Made by a program: the position numbers and the translations under genes
Assembly (NCBI GenBank): GCA_029962745.1
Contig: CM057156.1
Span: forward strand, 32,240,309 to 32,304,308
Length of the DNA stretch: 64,000 nucleotides
Source: Echinometra lucunter
Lineage: Eukaryota; Echinodermata; Echinoidea; Camarodonta; Echinometridae
Direction: 5' to 3'
The notes under the pieces: generated by a model
Databases searched by the model: none
Seen by the model: only the letters and a program-made list of their open reading frames with translations
What the model was told of the DNA's origin: nothing
Shown: one piece after another, positions 62,842 through 64,000 of the stretch
How positions within the stretch are numbered: position 1 is the first letter of the stretch
Layout: each line of letters starts with the position of its first letter

Positions 62842-64000
62842 CTTTCATTGTTAGAAATAGAAAGGATAGAATGATGATAAAATGGTGAGCATTAAGGAGA
62901 AAGCGTTGGAAAGGAGAACGATACAAATTGAAATACTTATTTGAAACAGATTAAGATAAGAGAGATAATTTATTGCAACCGAAAGTTGGATAGAAAAACT
63001 ATACTACAAAGAGGCAAATCAGTAAGAATATGAGATTTTAAGCTCTTTGCAGAGGAAATCAAAGCATGAAACAGTTTAACCTCGACTCTCTTTCTAAGAA
63101 TTGATTTATTTGGAAAATAAGCTAATCATAGCTATCGCGAGATAAAATTAATGTCTGTTATAACAAACGTCATAATCCCAAAAAGTTTCTGGCACATAGG
63201 TATATACCTGCAACGAAACCAGATATAAGAAGTCCTAATCCAATGGTCAGATCGATGACAGTTGACGCATCGGCGAAATATTCGTTGTCGACAACGACGT
63301 CAATGACACCTTCGCATGTGACAACGACACCATTGACTCCGAGACCGATGGCAAATGACATCGCCAAGATGTAGAAATAAGACGAATGCAGTGTGATCAA
63401 GAAGAATCCTAGGGCCGACCAACAGCAAGAGAAGAAGAAAAGGAAGACGCAACATTGGGGTTTATATTTGAGTATGATGGTAAGGAATATGAGTGAAACA
63501 GAACATCCAGTAACGGATGCGAAAGGAATGACATTTGCCATTCTTTGTTCGAGTCCCTGAGAGATACCGTAGCTTACTTCAAAGAGATCCCATCCTCCGA
63601 TCACAATAAATATTACTCCAACACTGGGTATAAGAGTGCAAGACACGAGAGGATTTAGTACCAGAAAATCGAAGTGAATGACATCTTTTATCAGCTGGAT
63701 GAACCTGGACTGATTGTCCGTTTTCGTGTCTGATGCATTCTTCGGAATGCTTTCTGCATGATCGCGGATGGTGTTGTCATCATAGTAACGGCGGTCATCA
63801 TTCTCACCATGACAGCTTTCTTTAGACAAAGAAACCCTGATATCACTGTCTGCACCACCTTTCGCCTCAGTACTGTTCATTTCGCATTTGAGGTGATGAC
63901 TTTTTGCTTTGACTGTGCTAGTTTCCATGATGATATCCTTCTGCCTGTCTGGGCTTGGTCCACACATACCCATGTCTTCTATTTTCCCTCCGTTTTTCTT
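62711..64000 (-). CDS. SLC16/monocarboxylate-transporter-like protein, C-terminal part
   Basis: Two exons join in phase (63208 donor GCAG|GTATAT; 62841 acceptor GAAAG) and give about 320 C-terminal residues. The first exon runs open past the window edge, so the N-terminal half is missing. A long charged cytosolic loop is followed by six hydrophobic segments, as expected for helices 7-12 of a 12-helix major facilitator. The stretch GLGVNGVVVTCEGVIDVVV then NEYFADASTVIDL then GLGLLISGFVAG matches the pattern of helices 10-11 in the SLC16 family. The substrate cannot be inferred. Many SLC16-like invertebrate paralogues are orphan transporters. Confidence 0.75.
63208..64000 (-). CDS. SLC16-like transporter, penultimate exon (open at window edge)
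   Basis: The first Met in view is at 63973, but the frame is open to base 64000 with no stop. Since MFS proteins need six helices before this loop, that Met is probably internal. About 90 hydrophilic residues precede helix 7 (LVLNPLVSCTLIPSVGVIF). Confidence 0.75.

Noticed and set aside
63971..63973. ATG at 63973 as the transporter's true start
   Set aside because: The frame stays open to the window edge, and the first six membrane helices of the family would be missing.

Overview
The window looks like a stretch of marine invertebrate deuterostome genome, most probably an echinoid (sea urchin) or close relative. The genes are split by long introns with GT-AG junctions. The intergenic DNA is AT-rich and full of small inverted-repeat transposons, (AAT)n-tailed retroposons, long poly(C)/poly(G) tracts and trinucleotide microsatellites. 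The proteins resemble animal families rather than any prokaryotic ones. The species assignment is inference.

Four protein-coding genes are supported. (1) Plus strand, 15343-16944: the large 3'-terminal exon of a chondroitin sulfate synthase (CHSY1/CHSY3 type), carrying the GalNAc-transferase half. Its upstream exons were not found in the 15 kb to the left. (2) Minus strand, 30706-28019: a complete three-exon carbohydrate (chondroitin 4-O) sulfotransferase of the CHST11-14/HNK-1 family, with a rebuilt length of 348 residues. The two genes converge and, by family, would act in the same Golgi pathway: one builds the chondroitin chain and the other sulfates its GalNAc. (3) Minus strand, 56983-39763: a complete EFL1 gene (elongation factor-like GTPase 1, which releases eIF6 from 60S ribosomal subunits). 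I resolved it into 18 coding exons whose phases all agree, giving 1227 residues. A likely non-coding first exon and a promoter with NRF1, CRE-like and CCAAT motifs lie near 58.5-58.7 kb. (4) Minus strand, right edge: the C-terminal half of an SLC16/monocarboxylate-transporter-like membrane protein, running off the window.

The mobile elements are the most striking content. A Penelope-like retroelement (45491-47465) sits antisense in an EFL1 intron. It has an open reading frame for reverse transcriptase plus GIY-YIG nuclease, 369-bp inverted terminal repeats, a 12-bp target duplication and a candidate hammerhead ribozyme in each repeat. Two hAT-like elements with 8-bp duplications occupy 33577-34675 and 35527-37480. 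A 418-bp element in another EFL1 intron carries clustered nuclear-receptor DR1 motifs. At least eight foldback or terminal-inverted-repeat elements are scattered elsewhere, two of them in related copies. A short retroposon lies only eight bases inside the sulfotransferase's first intron.

Layout: 1-15342 non-coding, repeat-rich, probably intron or upstream DNA of the synthase gene; 15343-16944 synthase exon; 16945 to about 20.9 kb its 3' UTR; 21-28 kb repeats; 28-30.7 kb sulfotransferase; 30.7-39.7 kb repeats with both hAT elements; 39.8-58.6 kb EFL1; 58.7-62.7 kb repeats; 62.7-64 kb transporter.
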